Below are positions 1-12,227 of a DNA stretch of 64,000 nt, in pieces. The DNA is from Rhizomucor pusillus (Eukaryota; Mucoromycota; Mucoromycetes; Mucorales; Lichtheimiaceae), in assembly GCA_900175165.2 (NCBI GenBank), contig FWWN02000193.1, positions 1-64,000 of the forward strand, given 5' to 3'. Both the position numbers and the translations under genes were made by a program. Under the pieces are notes generated by a model. It was not told the DNA's origin. It did no database searches and saw only the letters and a program-made list of their open reading frames with translations. The first letter of the stretch is position 1. Each line of letters opens with the position of its first letter.

Positions 1-169
1 TATCTACTTGCATCACGTTAGCTCGAGATTTCTCCGCAGGCTTCTTTTGCAAATACTGAGTATCAAGAGCAAATTGTTCCTGGTCAATGAAGTAGTCCAT
101 GGGTTCGGGTCTACCGTTCTCATCGACAATAATTCCTTGTCCATCTTCATATAAAAACTGAGCACCCAT
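1..169 (-). CDS. Unrecognised protein, N-terminal exon, cut by window edge
   Basis: On the minus strand an open frame begins at an ATG at 167-169 (MGAQFLYEDGQG) and runs without a stop to the window edge, about 56 codons. The peptide is acidic to mixed, with a DENGRPEPMDYF stretch and a basic QKKPAEKSR stretch, and reads like a normal soluble protein. I do not recognise the family. The start is the first ATG in this frame after in-frame non-coding sequence. It lies only 256 bp downstream of the decayed Fanzor on the same strand, so it could be the start of an ordinary gene or a second ORF of the same element; the sequence here cannot decide. Confidence 0.4.
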   Translation of the reverse strand, partial: MGAQFLYEDGQGIIVDENGRPEPMDYFIDQEQFALDTQYLQKKPAEKSRANVMQVD

Positions 170-425
170 GCTTGAAATTGTAAAGTAATGAAAAAGGGAA
201 CAGTGAGGGAATACAACTGCACCTAATATAAGAATTCCCAGCAACAACTTTTTTCTGCGACATTGAATTTCATTGGCTACGACATTACATTTTAAAAAAG
301 TTGTACATTGATGACTTTTTTATCCTGCAAAAAGTTTGCATCTATTTCATCTGCATTTCCTCGTATTGGAACTCGGTCAAGAAGTTTAAGGTAATGTACT
401 TTGCCGACAATTTGCGTTTGGAGCA

Positions 426-2740
426 TCAATTGCGGACGAAAGGTACAGGCCGTCCAAGACCTGACCAAATGCACATGGCAATATGGAACATATGTTTGGA
501 TGCATTAGTGTCTCGATTCCAGAGGGTCCCGCAGCTCTTGCAGACTTGGATCCCGTAGTGTTTGACACCGTCATCCGTGACAACATTCTGGAAAGTTCGA
601 GATAAGCATGTATGACATGTCTATCAAATACACTGTTTTCGCTTAGCATCTGCAGTCATGTGTTCGCCAATAATGATTTTACCTGTGTGGTCAAGTATTC
701 ATCGATTGTAACGACGACAACTTCATCGTTTGCTTCTCTTTTCTTGAGCTCTCTCCATAAAATATCTACTACATCCGATTGCAGACCTTTCTGGACACTC
801 TTTCCTTTCCAAACATCCCCGATCCAAAAACGATAAGTGGCATCTTTCCGTGATTATTGCAGTCAACTCTCGCCTTCCGCCACTGGTTTTCTTTGAATGG
901 TAGCTGTTCCTTTCCCATATAAAGCGTGTAACGGGCCGCTGAAATTGGTTGAGATGGTATTCTATTACAAGTGATCAGTGGCCAGGCCTCCGTTGATTAC
1001 GATTTTCAATTGCGTACCTTCTGCTGGATGTCCGCTTTTTTTTAAGCCTTTTACGATTCTTTCGAGCCTTTTTCTTTTCTCGTCTGTTCTTGTTCCTATT
1101 CTTCTTTTTAGTTTCCTTCTTTGCTTATTGTACTTGCAGCCGCCATTGATCAGTATGTCGGCTATTTCAGCCCTTGCTCGTTGCTTTTCTTGGTAGTCAC
1201 GGAATCGTTTGGCCGCTCTTCAATCGAAGTTGTAGAACTCGGGAAGAGTATCTAGGTGCCAAAAGTAATATGCGGCATATTGAAGGAACTGTTCGATGAC
1301 GACCTTTTTCCTGTTAAAAAATGTGATTCGCTATAGTCGATTCCTAGTCGCTTTGATCCTCTCAAGCTGTAATATTCACTTGTCGCAGTTTCTGATATCA
1401 TGCTCTTCACAACCGCAGTCGTAGGCCGCTGGGAAGACATCACGGCGATCGGGATCCACCGCGCATGAAAGGATGCTTGATAGCCATTAGTGGTGATTTG
1501 ATTTATGAACATGCAGCTTCCGTGGCTAATTTATCTTTAAGAACTATCTGTCACCCTCGAACTTTTGGCTGTGGACAACTTACTTGGAAACAGTTGCAAA
1601 AACTCAGGTGCGTTCGTTATCTGCTCTTGGAAGGCGCATGCCTAAGATGCGAGCCAACGTTGCTCCGTCTACGGTGACGAATCGCCCATGGTATGATGGC
1701 AGGGGCACGAACAAGGAAAGGCAAGGTAAAGTCCTGGTGTCCGATAATTGTTGGACCTGCTGTGCCAATTGATGCTCATAATTGTACTATTGCAGGATAT
1801 GGCACAGTGCAGTGGTACATGGGCGGGGCATGTAAGATACGAGTTCGCTCCAAACTTCTCGTATTGCGTTGCCAATTTCAAGACAGTGATTTTGAACCAG
1901 CAACCATCTCGTACGAGTAATCATTTGCAATTTTTGACGCCATATGTTTTTTTCATGCTCTACACACAGTACAAGATGGAGTGTAAGTAAAACTCTAAAT
2001 ACAAGATTACAAGTCTGTTCGTAAGATGCTTATTAGAACGAGCTTTTGCAATTTAAAGGCAATAAACTTCTCCATTCTGGACCGGAAGTACTCCACGACA
2101 ATGTTGCTGTAGCAGTCTTTTCAACACTTTACACGCGTGTGCAAGGTCTGCAGAGTAATGCTCTAAGTTATTTGAGCAGATAAACTATCGCTGGATATTG
2201 AAGCTTGATAGAAGCCCAAGTACTGTATCCATTATATTTCCAGACGTGTTTGAATTGTCATTAGTTATTGACTGTCCAAGGACAAGCTAAGCAATCAAAT
2301 ATAAGAACTGCTGTGCGAATATAAAAGTCGGAATGCCCTGGTCATCGTGTTGGATGATGTACACATCCACGAATAGCATGGCTCTGGAGACAACGTCGCC
2401 GCATGATTGTGACAGATTGCAAATGCCTTGCAATAATTGCCCACTGTATTCATCCCGAACGACATCCAGAAGAGGTACGGTCCAAGTATATCGTTCGGCA
2501 TTTTTCCAAAGCTTTCTACATACCTTCTTGCATTGATGGCACGTGATTGGGGCATTTTCCTGAGCTCGATTTCGAATGACTCGCTGATCCCACAACTAGG
2601 GCCTGGTTTTGTGTTGACTTCTTGTTTTGATATTCTCGCAGAATTCTCCCCTTCTTCTTTTGACCTGCTTCCTCGGCTGCTTCTGCTTCAGTACGCTTCC
2701 TCTTGCGCCCAACTGATTAGCTAATGTTATTACGAGCCAT
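426..2740 (-). pseudogene. Decayed Fanzor (eukaryotic TnpB-like RNA-guided nuclease)
   Basis: Minus-strand coding blocks in broken frames follow the order expected for a Fanzor/TnpB protein. The N-terminus (about 2740-2530) is basic and has a Cys/His-type SHSKSSSGKCPNHVP segment. A helical block with LLQGICNLSQSCGDVV lies at about 2590-2290. RuvC-I is AVDPDRRDVF, with its Asp codon at 1454-1456. A linker with RARAEIADILINGG lies near 1180-1140. Then come VVVVTIDEYLTTQ (about 720-683), a clean 62 nt GT-AG intron at 621-682, and a zinc ribbon CHTC...CKSC. RuvC-III is GTLWNRDTNASKH, with its Asp at 510-512, and the stop is at 426-428. Damage includes an in-frame TGA at 1220-1222 and several frame changes (near 1440, 1380-1310 and 840-800). 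DPxxRD, a DE-(Y/F)-x-T-(S/T) block, the paired CxxC and WNRDxNA are known Fanzor/TnpB marks. It is therefore a dead copy; family confidence is good, exact subgroup unknown. Confidence 0.8.
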
Positions 2741-3735
2741 GACAGAAGCTCCGACAATCATGCTCCCCTGTTTCTTTCTTCTGGTACAGACTACATTTTC
2801 TTGTTTCTTTCAGGACCGCGTTCGCCACAGTCTTTACAGAGATCTGCAAAAGCGTTGTATTAGCAAACCATCACTATATGTATGATCATTCTGCGTGACC
2901 TTGTTCTCGTTCTTTCTGCACCTTTTTCCATGCCCTTTTAAAAGGCAACAGCAGAAGTGGAGGGTAAAGCAATATGTCCAAAGAGATCAGCAAAACAAAA
3001 AGCAGTTCAATGAAAGGATATAAATCCAGTGAAGTATCGTTATCCATTTTGAAAAGTGAAGTAAGGAAGAGAAAGAAGCGTCAGATTTGGGATTATGCAA
3101 AGACAGAAAAATCAATTTTTTTACGGTTTACGACAACGAGTAGCCGACAATGAAACATCAGATAAGCTTTTTGAAACGCAAAACGTTGTACTATAAGAAA
3201 TACCGTTTCCTTCCATTCAAAGTATGTCGGACTGCCTGTAAGCTCACGTATAACTAACGTATTTTTCCCTATCTCTTTTGCATACGTCTTTTGAACCAGA
3301 GAATAACGAATAATACTCCGCAGAAAGAATTCATTGTGGAATTCCAGTAGATGCTTAGGTGAATAACCGGTTGTTAAGCAGTTAGCCTGAAAAAGCAAGG
3401 TCTTCCACTGTCGTCATTGGTTCACCCAGATCCCCCTGTGTAAATGCTTTATATCCGTGTAATTTATAATGTCCATAAGTCTTTTTCCAACTTTTGAATT
3501 TAAAAGCCATATGTAATGTCATAAAGGATTGTTCCGCACCTTTCAAACTTATCGACATTCAGCGATAAAAATTGGTATCTTCAAATATTATGTTTGTGCT
3601 GATGTACGTCAAACGAGGCAGACATACATTCGCATTTTTTGCATTTCCAGCCGTTAGCCGACCTGGGTATGTGATTCTTTAGAATGCACACGAATTTTGT
3701 CAAAATTACAAGAGCACTTTATCATTTTTCGATGT
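2741..3735. other. Gap with no supported gene
   Basis: This stretch lies between the Fanzor relic and the FMN-binding gene. It is AT-rich, and short frames on both strands lack splice logic, codon regularity or recognisable motifs. It may hold the 3' region of the FMN-binding gene on its right side. I see no repeat, RNA gene or terminal inverted repeat in it. Confidence 0.5.
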
Positions 3736-4643
3736 CTAATTCATCTTGTCCTTGACCCATTGTCCGTCTTTAATTCTATAGATTTCATGTGCACCAGTTG
3801 GGAGATCGACGTAATCCACCTGGTCCACTTGCACTAGCAAAAGTGCAAAGTTCGAGTACCCTTCGTCTAACAATGCCTGGTCCTTTCCGTTGACTGGCAT
3901 TCCTGTATGTGGATCCATATCATAAATTTCAAGCTGTGGTGGGCACGCCTTGGTAAACGTGGCTCGCAAGTGATCATTCATCCGGTACCACTGCCGCAGC
4001 CGCTCAGCTTCCCAGATCGACGCCCCTGTTTCCAGTTTTTTCCAAAATGCTCGCGTGGCGAGGCTAATGTTTTCCTGATGGGTAACTGGCTCCGGAATGT
4101 CTTTTTTAGGTGTAACCGCGCCATCCAATTCATCGTCTGGCGTATGCTCGTCCGTCACAGTGTAGACTTTGCCGGTAACGCGGAACTGTTCTTGCGTGCC
4201 GCCCATCCACCTGTAAAGAAAATGGCAAAAGGAGAATGGATGTTAGCATTTAGCGGAAGAAACATGGTAGTACATGGATGTGACAGTGACATGGAAAGCC
4301 AATTGCTTACCAACAAATTTCAGCGCTAGGATTTGCTGCGAGCTCACGCATTTTGTGTGAACGCTTTGCTGTTGTGATCGTCAGGATATCGCTTTCATAT
4401 CCAGTCTCTTCATCGTGACTCTCGCCTGCGAACCCTCTGTTTTGGAGCGCTATCGTCAGTGCGCATCCTCCCTGCGACGCTGCATAAATTCACAAACCTA
4501 AACACGACCATGCGGTTTGCAGCCGTCTTATCCGGTCTGACAGTGGCAAGCGAAACGTATGCTGCTGACGGACCAAGCTTCTCAATGTTGGCATTCAATT
4601 GCGTTGTAATGTGACTCTTCCATGGTGGAAAGATTCGCGACAT
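3736..4643 (-). CDS. FMN-binding split-barrel protein, pyridoxamine-phosphate-oxidase-like (Alr4036 type)
   Basis: Three exons (4498-4643, 4311-4436, 3736-4210) join in phase to give 248 residues. Introns are 61 nt (4437-4497) and 100 nt (4211-4310), both GT-AG. The N-terminus has PPWKSHITTQLNAN and then ATVRPDKTAANRMVVFRGF; the middle has KRSHKMRELAANPSAEICWW followed by EQFRVTG. This order (a flavin-binding beta barrel with R-VVFRGF, a KM-EL-NP-AE-CW helix/strand and QFR-(V/I)-G) matches the pyridoxamine 5'-phosphate oxidase Alr4036-like family. The family binds FMN; the substrate is generally unknown, so I do not claim vitamin B6 synthesis. The start MSRIFPPW gives the usual N-terminus; an in-frame ATG further upstream exists but adds a non-conserved leader. 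A cytosolic location is inferred from the absence of a signal peptide. Confidence 0.8.
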
Positions 4644-4812
4644 TGTGGAAAACCTTAGCAGCGGAGCGCAAAGCTGATGGTGGAAATGCATCTTATCATG
4701 CTCACTAGTTCCAAAAGTTCCACAAGACAAATGCCATTCTAACAATGCAGGAAACGATAAGATAATATGAAAAATGGCTCTTTTTTTACTTGATAGTAGG
4801 ATGATTCTAAAA

Positions 4813-7800
4813 TTAATCGGTTTCCTCTGTAAAATGAAAGTAACCATGTATGAGTAATGCGCCAAACAAGAAGTAAATTGGCATATTTTTCCAACTTACC
4901 GGTATGATAACCGCTTCGTCTGTTGCGAGCAAGAAGGAGAAGCATGATTAATGATCCATTCTATCATGTAAGGACGTAGTATTACATACCGCATTTCGGC
5001 CAGGACGCGCCTGGCATTTGTAAGCTCTGCATCCAGCTTGAGAATCTTGACTTGCTGCTCCATTTCCCTCCGCTTGAACTCATGCACAGACAGCTTGTTG
5101 AAATCTTCTTCCAACGTTTCTCCCTTTTGTGCCACAAGACTCTTGACCTGTTTTACAAGCTCGGCTGCAGCGTCCTTGACAGACTTCGCAGCCAGTTCCA
5201 GACGCTCCTGGGTACGAGACATGAACGTAGATTTTACACGAGAAGCAGCAACAAGTTGGGCCGTTGCTGCTGAGACTTCGTTTGATGCGACAATTAGCTG
5301 CTCCAAGGAGTGAGTCTTGCTGATAACACCGTCAGCAGCTTCTACCAGAAGATTGGTGGCGACAGCAACTGCCTTGGCCGCAGAGATCAAACCTTCAGTC
5401 CAGCGATTGTGCTTCTTGTAGAAAGCAGCCTTGGATGAAGTGCCACGTCCCTGTGCTACGATCTCCTGCTGAGAGGCAGTAGCGCATTTAATAAGGTTCG
5501 CAATAGCACTAGTAAGTGCGAGTACAGAGTTAAGGATGAGCTGATGTACTTGAAGATCTGTGGCAGACAATTCGGGGTTGCTAGGTCGCTTCATCAAAGC
5601 TTGAATTTTGGCAGTTGCCTCCTCGATGGCTCTCGCTGCGTTGGACATTTCTTGTTCAACCAAATCACCAACTTCACCTTCTGCTAGCTTATTGATATCA
5701 GTTGCACCAGCAAGGATGAGATCTTCAGTCTTTTGAGACAACTTCGTCAAGGCTTCCTGGACTCGCATGTCGCCTTGGATGACTACTTCAGGACGCTGTG
5801 CGGGCGGAAGCATTTTCAGGTAGCTCGACATGACGCTGCTAAAGTATTGTATAGTGGCTTCAGCAGATTGTCTGGCCAGTTTTATGATTTCGTCAATATC
5901 CTCGTCTTGCAGCACAAGACGGGTGATTCCTTTGGCATGGAGGAGGACGTCAATGATGGTATCTGCAAACTCCAGCGCTCTAGTGATAGTAACAGTGTGA
6001 TCGCCTGTGTTGCTTCCGTCCAGGAATTTGCTGAATGCTGATAAGAACTCGACAGACATGATACTTGCACGTTCGATCATGGAAAGTGTCAACTCGGGAG
6101 TAGCATTCTCGTTACCATGCTGTCCAGGTGTCTCGAGCTCGTATACACCCTCGTTAATCTTTTGCACGCAAGTAGTGAGGATACTATCTGTAATATACGT
6201 TAGACTGCCTGACAACATAGCCCCGTTAAATCCTCTTCTAACTAACCAAGAATTTGGTTGAGTTTGTCGGTTTGCTGTGATTGCAGACGCTCATATTCTT
6301 CTTGCAAATCCGCTTGTCTGTCATTCTGAACATGCGGTCAGTGTACATGAATTTTCATACAGCTGGAAGCCGTTAGCTACTTGCCTGCTGAAGTTCAGCA
6401 AGTTGTTTGAGACATTCATCCATGCCTGCTTGCAAGACAGCAATTTCCTCATCTTTTTCCTATTTGAATGCTAGGTTACATATCATTGATGCATCGTGCA
6501 GTATCTGAAATTTAGCTTACATGACGGATACGGTCTGCATCGCCTTGTTGCTCCTCCAATTGCTTGAGAAACTCATCAATGAGAGCCTGCTTTTCAGCCA
6601 AACTCGCTTCTAGCTCGCCCTTTTCACGGTTGAAACGCGCCAGCAACGCGCTGACTTCTGCACCTTTAGATTTGCCCATATCTTGAGCTTGTGCTCGGGC
6701 CTCTGCGAGCTCTCGTTGCAAACGTTCCATATCGTCACGTTGATTCTATTCAAAGTATAAGCAACTATTAGTTATTGATTCACGTTCTAACTTACGCCTT
6801 GTAATCTGGCTAACTCGTTGCGAGCACGATCACGCTCACGAATAAGATCCGCTAATTCGATATTCTTTGCACGCATATCAGCTTCCATGCGTTCCAATTT
6901 TTCGGATGCTTCCTGTGCTGAGTTGGCCTTCACTTGCAGCTGTTTGTATTTGTTCAGCAATTCGATATGCTCCTTTCGAAGTTGGCTGTACAGTTTGGCA
7001 AGAGCCTCATATTTGTTCTTCCACATCTGAATCTCATCTGTCACATAATCAGTAAACCTTCCTGATATCCAATATCGTTCTGATATTTACTTTGCAGTGA
7101 TCGGATGAGTTCATCTTTTGATGCATCTCTTTGTTGGGCATGTGCATTCACTTGACTAAGTTCTTGTTCCAATGCTTTCACTCTCTATAGACAGTGGGAA
7201 GATATGATCTTAGCTTTGTATCAGTATTAGCATCCTCTTTGCAGCTTACTCTATCATACTGCTCCAAAAGCATCTGATCTCTCTCGATTTGGTTACGTTG
7301 TTGCAAGAGCTGCATTTCCAATTCGTTTATTCTTCCAGCTTGGTGGTTCTGCATCTGCTGTCTCAATAATTCTTCCTGCTGTTGACGTTCACGCTCAGCA
7401 AGTAGGCGTTGTTGTTCTTCAAATTCTCGTTGTTGCTGGAGCTGCAGCTGGCGCATGCGCTCTTGCTCTTCAGCTCGTTGCTGAGCCAAGCGGCGTTGCT
7501 CTTCTTCGTATTCACGCTGCTGCTGCGCCTGTTGCTGTGACCAGAAATCGATAACAGGTTCTGGCGATGGTTGAGCAGGTGGTGGAGTCGACTCTGCCAC
7601 CTGAGGACGTTTAGGTAATTTGGGAGTACTTGCTTCAATCAACGATGGTGGATCAGCGGGTAATTTGGGCACATTGATCAGACTCGTCAGATATTTGAGG
7701 TTAGAGCACTCGTAATAGAATTTCAGCAATGCATAATGCTGTTGGTTGTATCGCTGCCGTAACGGCTCAAGGGCATCCATAGCGCCGGTTCCTAGGGAGC

Positions 7801-8697
7801 AATGAGGATGAATAACGCCATTTTCTTGGCAACCCCCTTTGTCCATAACTTACTCTTGTGCATGGCTCTCAACATGCTAGTAATAAATTTGTAGATACCG
7901 TAACTCTCCTCCACAAGTGGTACGAGTGATGCAATTCGGCATTCGTTGTTTGAAGCCATGCGAAAGCTGGTGAAAACTACTTTTTGGAACTTATCGATGC
8001 GGTCCTGCAGAGTCATCAAGTCGCTGATTGTCTCGAAACTAAAAAGAACGGTCTGGTTGAGTAATATTCTAAGATAAAACATAGAATATGGCTTTTTACC
8101 CTTCATTTGGATCATCAATGTTTTTCAAGCTGATATACTCCTCATAGTCAAAAGTGCCGTTGAATTCCGGGTGATCGCGGTGAAATTGAAGCTTGAACAA
8201 TAAAAGATCGACGTAATTCCGAATAAGTGTACCATATCCTCGTACTCCGTCCGCCATGACGCTGCGAGCACATGCTTCTAACCATCCAACTTCCCGCAAC
8301 GCATCCTTGATAACCTGTTGAAACATTTCCCATAAATATCTCGTAGATTCCAGTAATGAAATATTAGGAGGATTTTCCCTCTCCAACGTACGTTGGGATG
8401 ACCATCCTTGATGATTCGGTGGACTGTAATGAGCGCCTTGAAAGTCTGCACCTCATCGGACAGTAAAGGCAACACTTTAAGAATATTCCAAATAACGGCC
8501 GAAGTTCTGTGGTCCCAGGTATACACGATGCATTCTACGATGGTTCGTTTAGAAAGTCAGCCTTAACAATAACTTTGCTGAGCAGGCAGCTTACTTCGGA
8601 CGTGTTTCTGTTTTGGCGCCGTCTCTTCGATGCTGGTCGCCTTTTTGATGCTTTGCGTAAGTTCTGATTCGGCTTTCTCGGCCGAGAGGTACGACAT
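4813..8697 (-). CDS. SLA2: SLA2/END4 (HIP1-family) endocytic actin-binding adaptor
   Basis: This is a large gene in about 13 exons. Exon 1 (8595-8697) begins MSYLSAEKAESELTQSIKKA and exon 2 carries KHVRKCIVYTWDHR, the start of an ANTH domain that binds PI(4,5)P2 and clathrin-coated membranes. The middle (about 7840-6500) is a Pro-rich linker followed by Gln/Glu-rich coiled coil (many QQ, EEQ and RLAE heptads) used for dimerisation and clathrin light chain binding. The long exon at about 6190-4990 encodes the talin/HIP1 I/LWEQ (THATCH) actin-binding module, with repeated AAKAVA, VEAADGVI and ELTNARRVLAEMR. Two small last exons give a C-terminus of RRSGYHTEETD, stop at 4813-4815. Fungal Sla2 links the endocytic coat to actin during internalisation. 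Domain order and length agree with the family; internal exon borders are approximate. Confidence 0.93.
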
Positions 8698-8936
8698 TGT
8701 GTGTTGGAAAGAGCGATTCCCTGCGAACTCGTGGTTCACTGCTGGAATTTCCTCCCGCCATGTTTCACAAAGTCAATGGAGCCGAAAATTCCTGCCAAGA
8801 TGCGTCAGAGAACGGCCAATGCAAGCTTGTCCTACACGGTTAGAGGTCTTCCAAGTTCTATATCTAAATACCAGCTCCGTTACTGATAGTAAAATACTTA
8901 GAGCCTCGATACAGAAAGGATTTGTTACAGTAGATC

Positions 8937-9840
8937 CTATTGTAGACCTGCTAGACGTAATCTAATTTTGTAGCGTATATGAACCACTAGCAGCGCACAC
9001 AGTAAATTTTGGAAATCAGGATCGCCTCTCCTCTTGGTATTGCTCAATGCTTCATGATTCAATTCTGTGGATCTTTTCAGTACTAAAAAGAAGAGAGTCA
9101 ATGGTATAGGTCGCTGGAGGAATGTTATTTCATCAATCTTATGCAGCGACAACCTTGGTATAGTAGCTAATATGTATACTATATATATTGCATCCACAAT
9201 AAGATACATATGAAAGCTATTAACTCAAATCAGTTAACGACGGTATTTTGATCTAAGGATCTTCCGAAGGCGCCTACATGTCCAACCCGATGGCCTTCGT
9301 CGTATGCACTAACGCCTGCAAACGAAGCTAGCCGATAGTTTGAATTACTTCGTCAGCTATTAATGCCCGTCTCTGCACACGGCACATTGTTCACCTAGGA
9401 TCCCAGCGTATAGCTACACAGCAAGTTGAAAATTTTTTATATAGTAATCAGAACTTAGCATGCCCAAACGCAAATCTGTTGCTGATACAGTATCTATAAT
9501 TCATGCAGCAAGGCAACGTAAACTTATCATAGTTTCAGAATTAGAAAGAAACGAGAGACCAGACTCTCACAAGGGTCCTCTTGGTCGTCTATAATAGACA
9601 AGAGTTTTATTCTTGTCATTTCAATCCTTCAAGTAAATACAGCCGTTCGGCTCACATTGACGAATAATTCAACGACATATTCAGGATCCAAACTGCGGAT
9701 TTGCGGCTTAACAAAGTCCCGCTGTCTCCGAACAAGAGATGTTAACTTCCAAACGTTGCGTCTACAGGAGCCTGCGACAGTCTTGTCATAGATCGCAGTA
9801 TTCGTAGTTCCTCGGAACTCTAAGATAAAAGTAGCAAGCT
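8937..9840 (-). other. Decayed coding traces of unknown origin in the SLA2-VAC7 gap
   Basis: In the 1.55 kb gap between SLA2 and VAC7, minus-strand segments read like protein but do not join. They include TAIYDKTVAGSCRR followed by LTSLVRRQRDFVKPQIR and DPEYVVELFVNVSRT (about 9640-9840), NYRLASFAGVSAYDEGHRVG (about 9230-9350), and NHEALSNTKRRGDPDFQN (about 9000-9060). Stops and frame changes separate them. I do not recognise the family. The even spread on one strand suggests one dead gene or transposon ORF about 0.9 kb long. The remainder, 8698-8936 and 9841-10251, shows only promoter-like sequence, including a pyrimidine-rich run at about 10135-10220 before VAC7. Confidence 0.35.
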
Positions 9841-10251
9841 ATTACCAATATCGACATAGGCTAGATTGTGATCGAGTGCTCAGTGTCAGTATTGGTGCCA
9901 GATTTCTATCATGCTAAAAGTTGCTAAGCGGTTTAGATTGAGTTTGGTGATTTGAGCATGCGACTACGCAACAAATACTCGAGTATCAACACAGGCTTCA
10001 CGTGAGGGCAAACAAGGCAGCCTTCTGGGTGGGCGGCTATATCTCTCAACACTGCAACTTTTTTCTTCTTTCCCGCCAGAGAATACAAAAAAGGCACACG
10101 CTGGTTTGCACACAGTTCCAGACACACACAAACCTATACTCTCTCTTTTTCTCTTTTCTCCACATATCCCTCTAAACTTTTAGCAAGCGAGTTTATTTCT
10201 CTTTCCTTCTCTCTTATTTGCTGCAGTTTGCAGCAAAGCAGTTTTGCGGTT

Positions 10252-12227
10252 ATGAACACTCAAAGGCGCACCGCTGCCCAAGCAAGCAGCTCCCCAAAGA
10301 GTGATTCGGTGACAACTCCAATGACAACAACCACGACAATGAGCCCGTTGAATCTGAGCCCTTCCTCCGAGCAGCTGTCTGTCCAGTCCATGCCTGTCCC
10401 AAGGAAACAACACTCGGCGCCTTCCGAGCTGCCGGCACAGCACACGCTGAAACCGCCGAGCCTACGGCCCAAGCTCAATACCATCCTTAGCTCAGACGCC
10501 TCACGCTTCATGTCACTCGAAAAGTTGCAGCAGAATATGAAAAACACAAATCCACATCAAGAACGCCAGCTGACGATAGAAACAGCAGTGTTCCCGGAGC
10601 AGCAGTCTATTTTCAACGACAAGGCGAGACGCGGGGCGCCTCAGGTTAGCCAAGCTCTTCTTCTTCTGTTATGATTATACATTTGTTTTTATCAGCGGAT
10701 GGGATATACGGACTGATACATATGTCTATATATATCTTATATCAGAGCGATGCCCGGAGCGTGCGCTCAGTCAATGATGCAAATAGCCATCAACAACACC
10801 ACAAACGATCGCCAAGCAAACGTAGCAATAGACGGACTAGCAGCAAGAAACGGTCTGCTCAGAGCATCAAGCCGTCCGAGATCTTTGCTAGAAATCTGAG
10901 CGATGCCGTTCTCGATGCAAATGGTAAGAGAGGGCGGATTTGTTGTTGAAGATAAATGAATACATATTGATATGGATATCGATATCGGGATCCACAGACT
11001 CTGACGAATTGGAGAGCTTTGTGTATCATGACAACCGGTCGTCTCTATACCCTGTCTTACCTTCCTTTCAGTGGGCCAGCGAAAGCTATGTCAAACGAAT
11101 AGATGCTGGAGTCGAATCATTCAATCAACATAAACCCCGTCGTCCTGTATTACGATCTGCCGTATCAGAATTGCCATCTACAGCATTGCTACACTCATCC
11201 CCTTTCCATCCGAAACAGCCTAAGAGGTACCAAGATTATTACACAAGTGATGCTGATGAGGAAAGCGCACTTTTGCACCCCCGTGGCAGTAGGAGGAAAC
11301 ATCATCGTTATCATATGGCTAATAAAAGGTAAGCGGGCAATCACGATCTTCTTGGTTTGAAACAAATCTGCCCTGATATATTAATGTTATTATTTACTTT
11401 TGTTTACGTTTTTCGACAGGAAATATATCTTGTTGTGGATCATCTTTGCTCTGCTTGTCGCAATCACCGCCATATGGTCGTGCATCCTTTTCACCGCAAT
11501 GCCTCTAGCTTCATTTGAAGCAGTAGGCTTATCCAACGTTCTTGGATCTGACAAGGAGCTATTTTTCGACCTTCATGTAAAAGCGAGGTAAGGGCACGTT
11601 TTCTCTGCTCCCGGATTTCTGTGTTTCCTAATCATCTTATTAGGAACCCAAATTTTTGGTCAGTCTATGTATCACATGCCTCCTTGTCCGTATTTGCTTC
11701 AAGCCATTACGTACCAATCGTTATGGACACAAACAATACATCATCTATTGACCATATGCTAGGTAAACTTTGGTTGGAGTTTATAATAAGACAGAGATAG
11801 TAACGATAATAATATCATGCAGCATCGCCCATCGAATTTCTTGGTACAGTCAGTGAACTCGACGAACCGCTCATTTTCGAATCTGCAAGCTTCTTTGAAC
11901 CCACAGTGACCAATGCTACTACGCAGATACAAATCAAATATCCAGGCAAAACCAAAGGCGACATGTCGGGAAATGAACGATGGTGAGTAACGGACGTTCC
12001 TTGTTTTACGCCTGCTTCTGACGCATACACTGCTTAGGGCAAGGATTATTCGATACCCATACGAGTTAACTGTCAGGGGCGTTGTAAAGTATCGTGTGCT
12101 CCCAATGATGCAAATGCACACCGCACGTCTGTGTGAAGTGGCTCGCGTTGATCCCTCGACAGGCGGTATCTCAGATGTGCCGCCGTCCGAGCGCTCCGTC
12201 TGCGACGAAGAAGTCCTAGTAGCATAA
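10252..12227 (+). CDS. VAC7: Vac7-like vacuolar membrane activator of PI(3)P 5-kinase
   Basis: Seven exons join in phase to 512 residues: 10252-10644, 10746-10923, 10998-11328, 11420-11587, 11644-11762, 11823-11982 and 12038-12227. The first 280 residues are low-complexity Ser/Thr/Pro/Gln with basic runs (KRSPSKRSNRRTSSKKRSAQ) and an acidic DYYTSDADEESALL segment. One membrane span follows (YILLWIIFALLVAITAIW), then a lumenal domain with SNVLGSDKELFFDLHVKA and NPNFWSVYVSHASLSVF, the fold shared by fungal Vac7 and LEA-2-like proteins. In yeast Vac7 sits on the vacuole and activates Fab1 to make PI(3,5)P2. The C-terminus has an unpaired run of Cys-containing beta segments and ends in EEVLVA. 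The start is the first in-frame ATG after a pyrimidine-rich leader. The call rests on the conserved lumenal block; the N-terminus is not diagnostic. Confidence 0.8.

Noticed and set aside
9460..9594. Plus-strand frame of 44 codons (MPKRKSVADTVS...) in the SLA2-VAC7 gap
   Set aside because: Basic and open, but no promoter, no neighbour exons and no recognisable motif; it overlaps the region of minus-strand decayed text.
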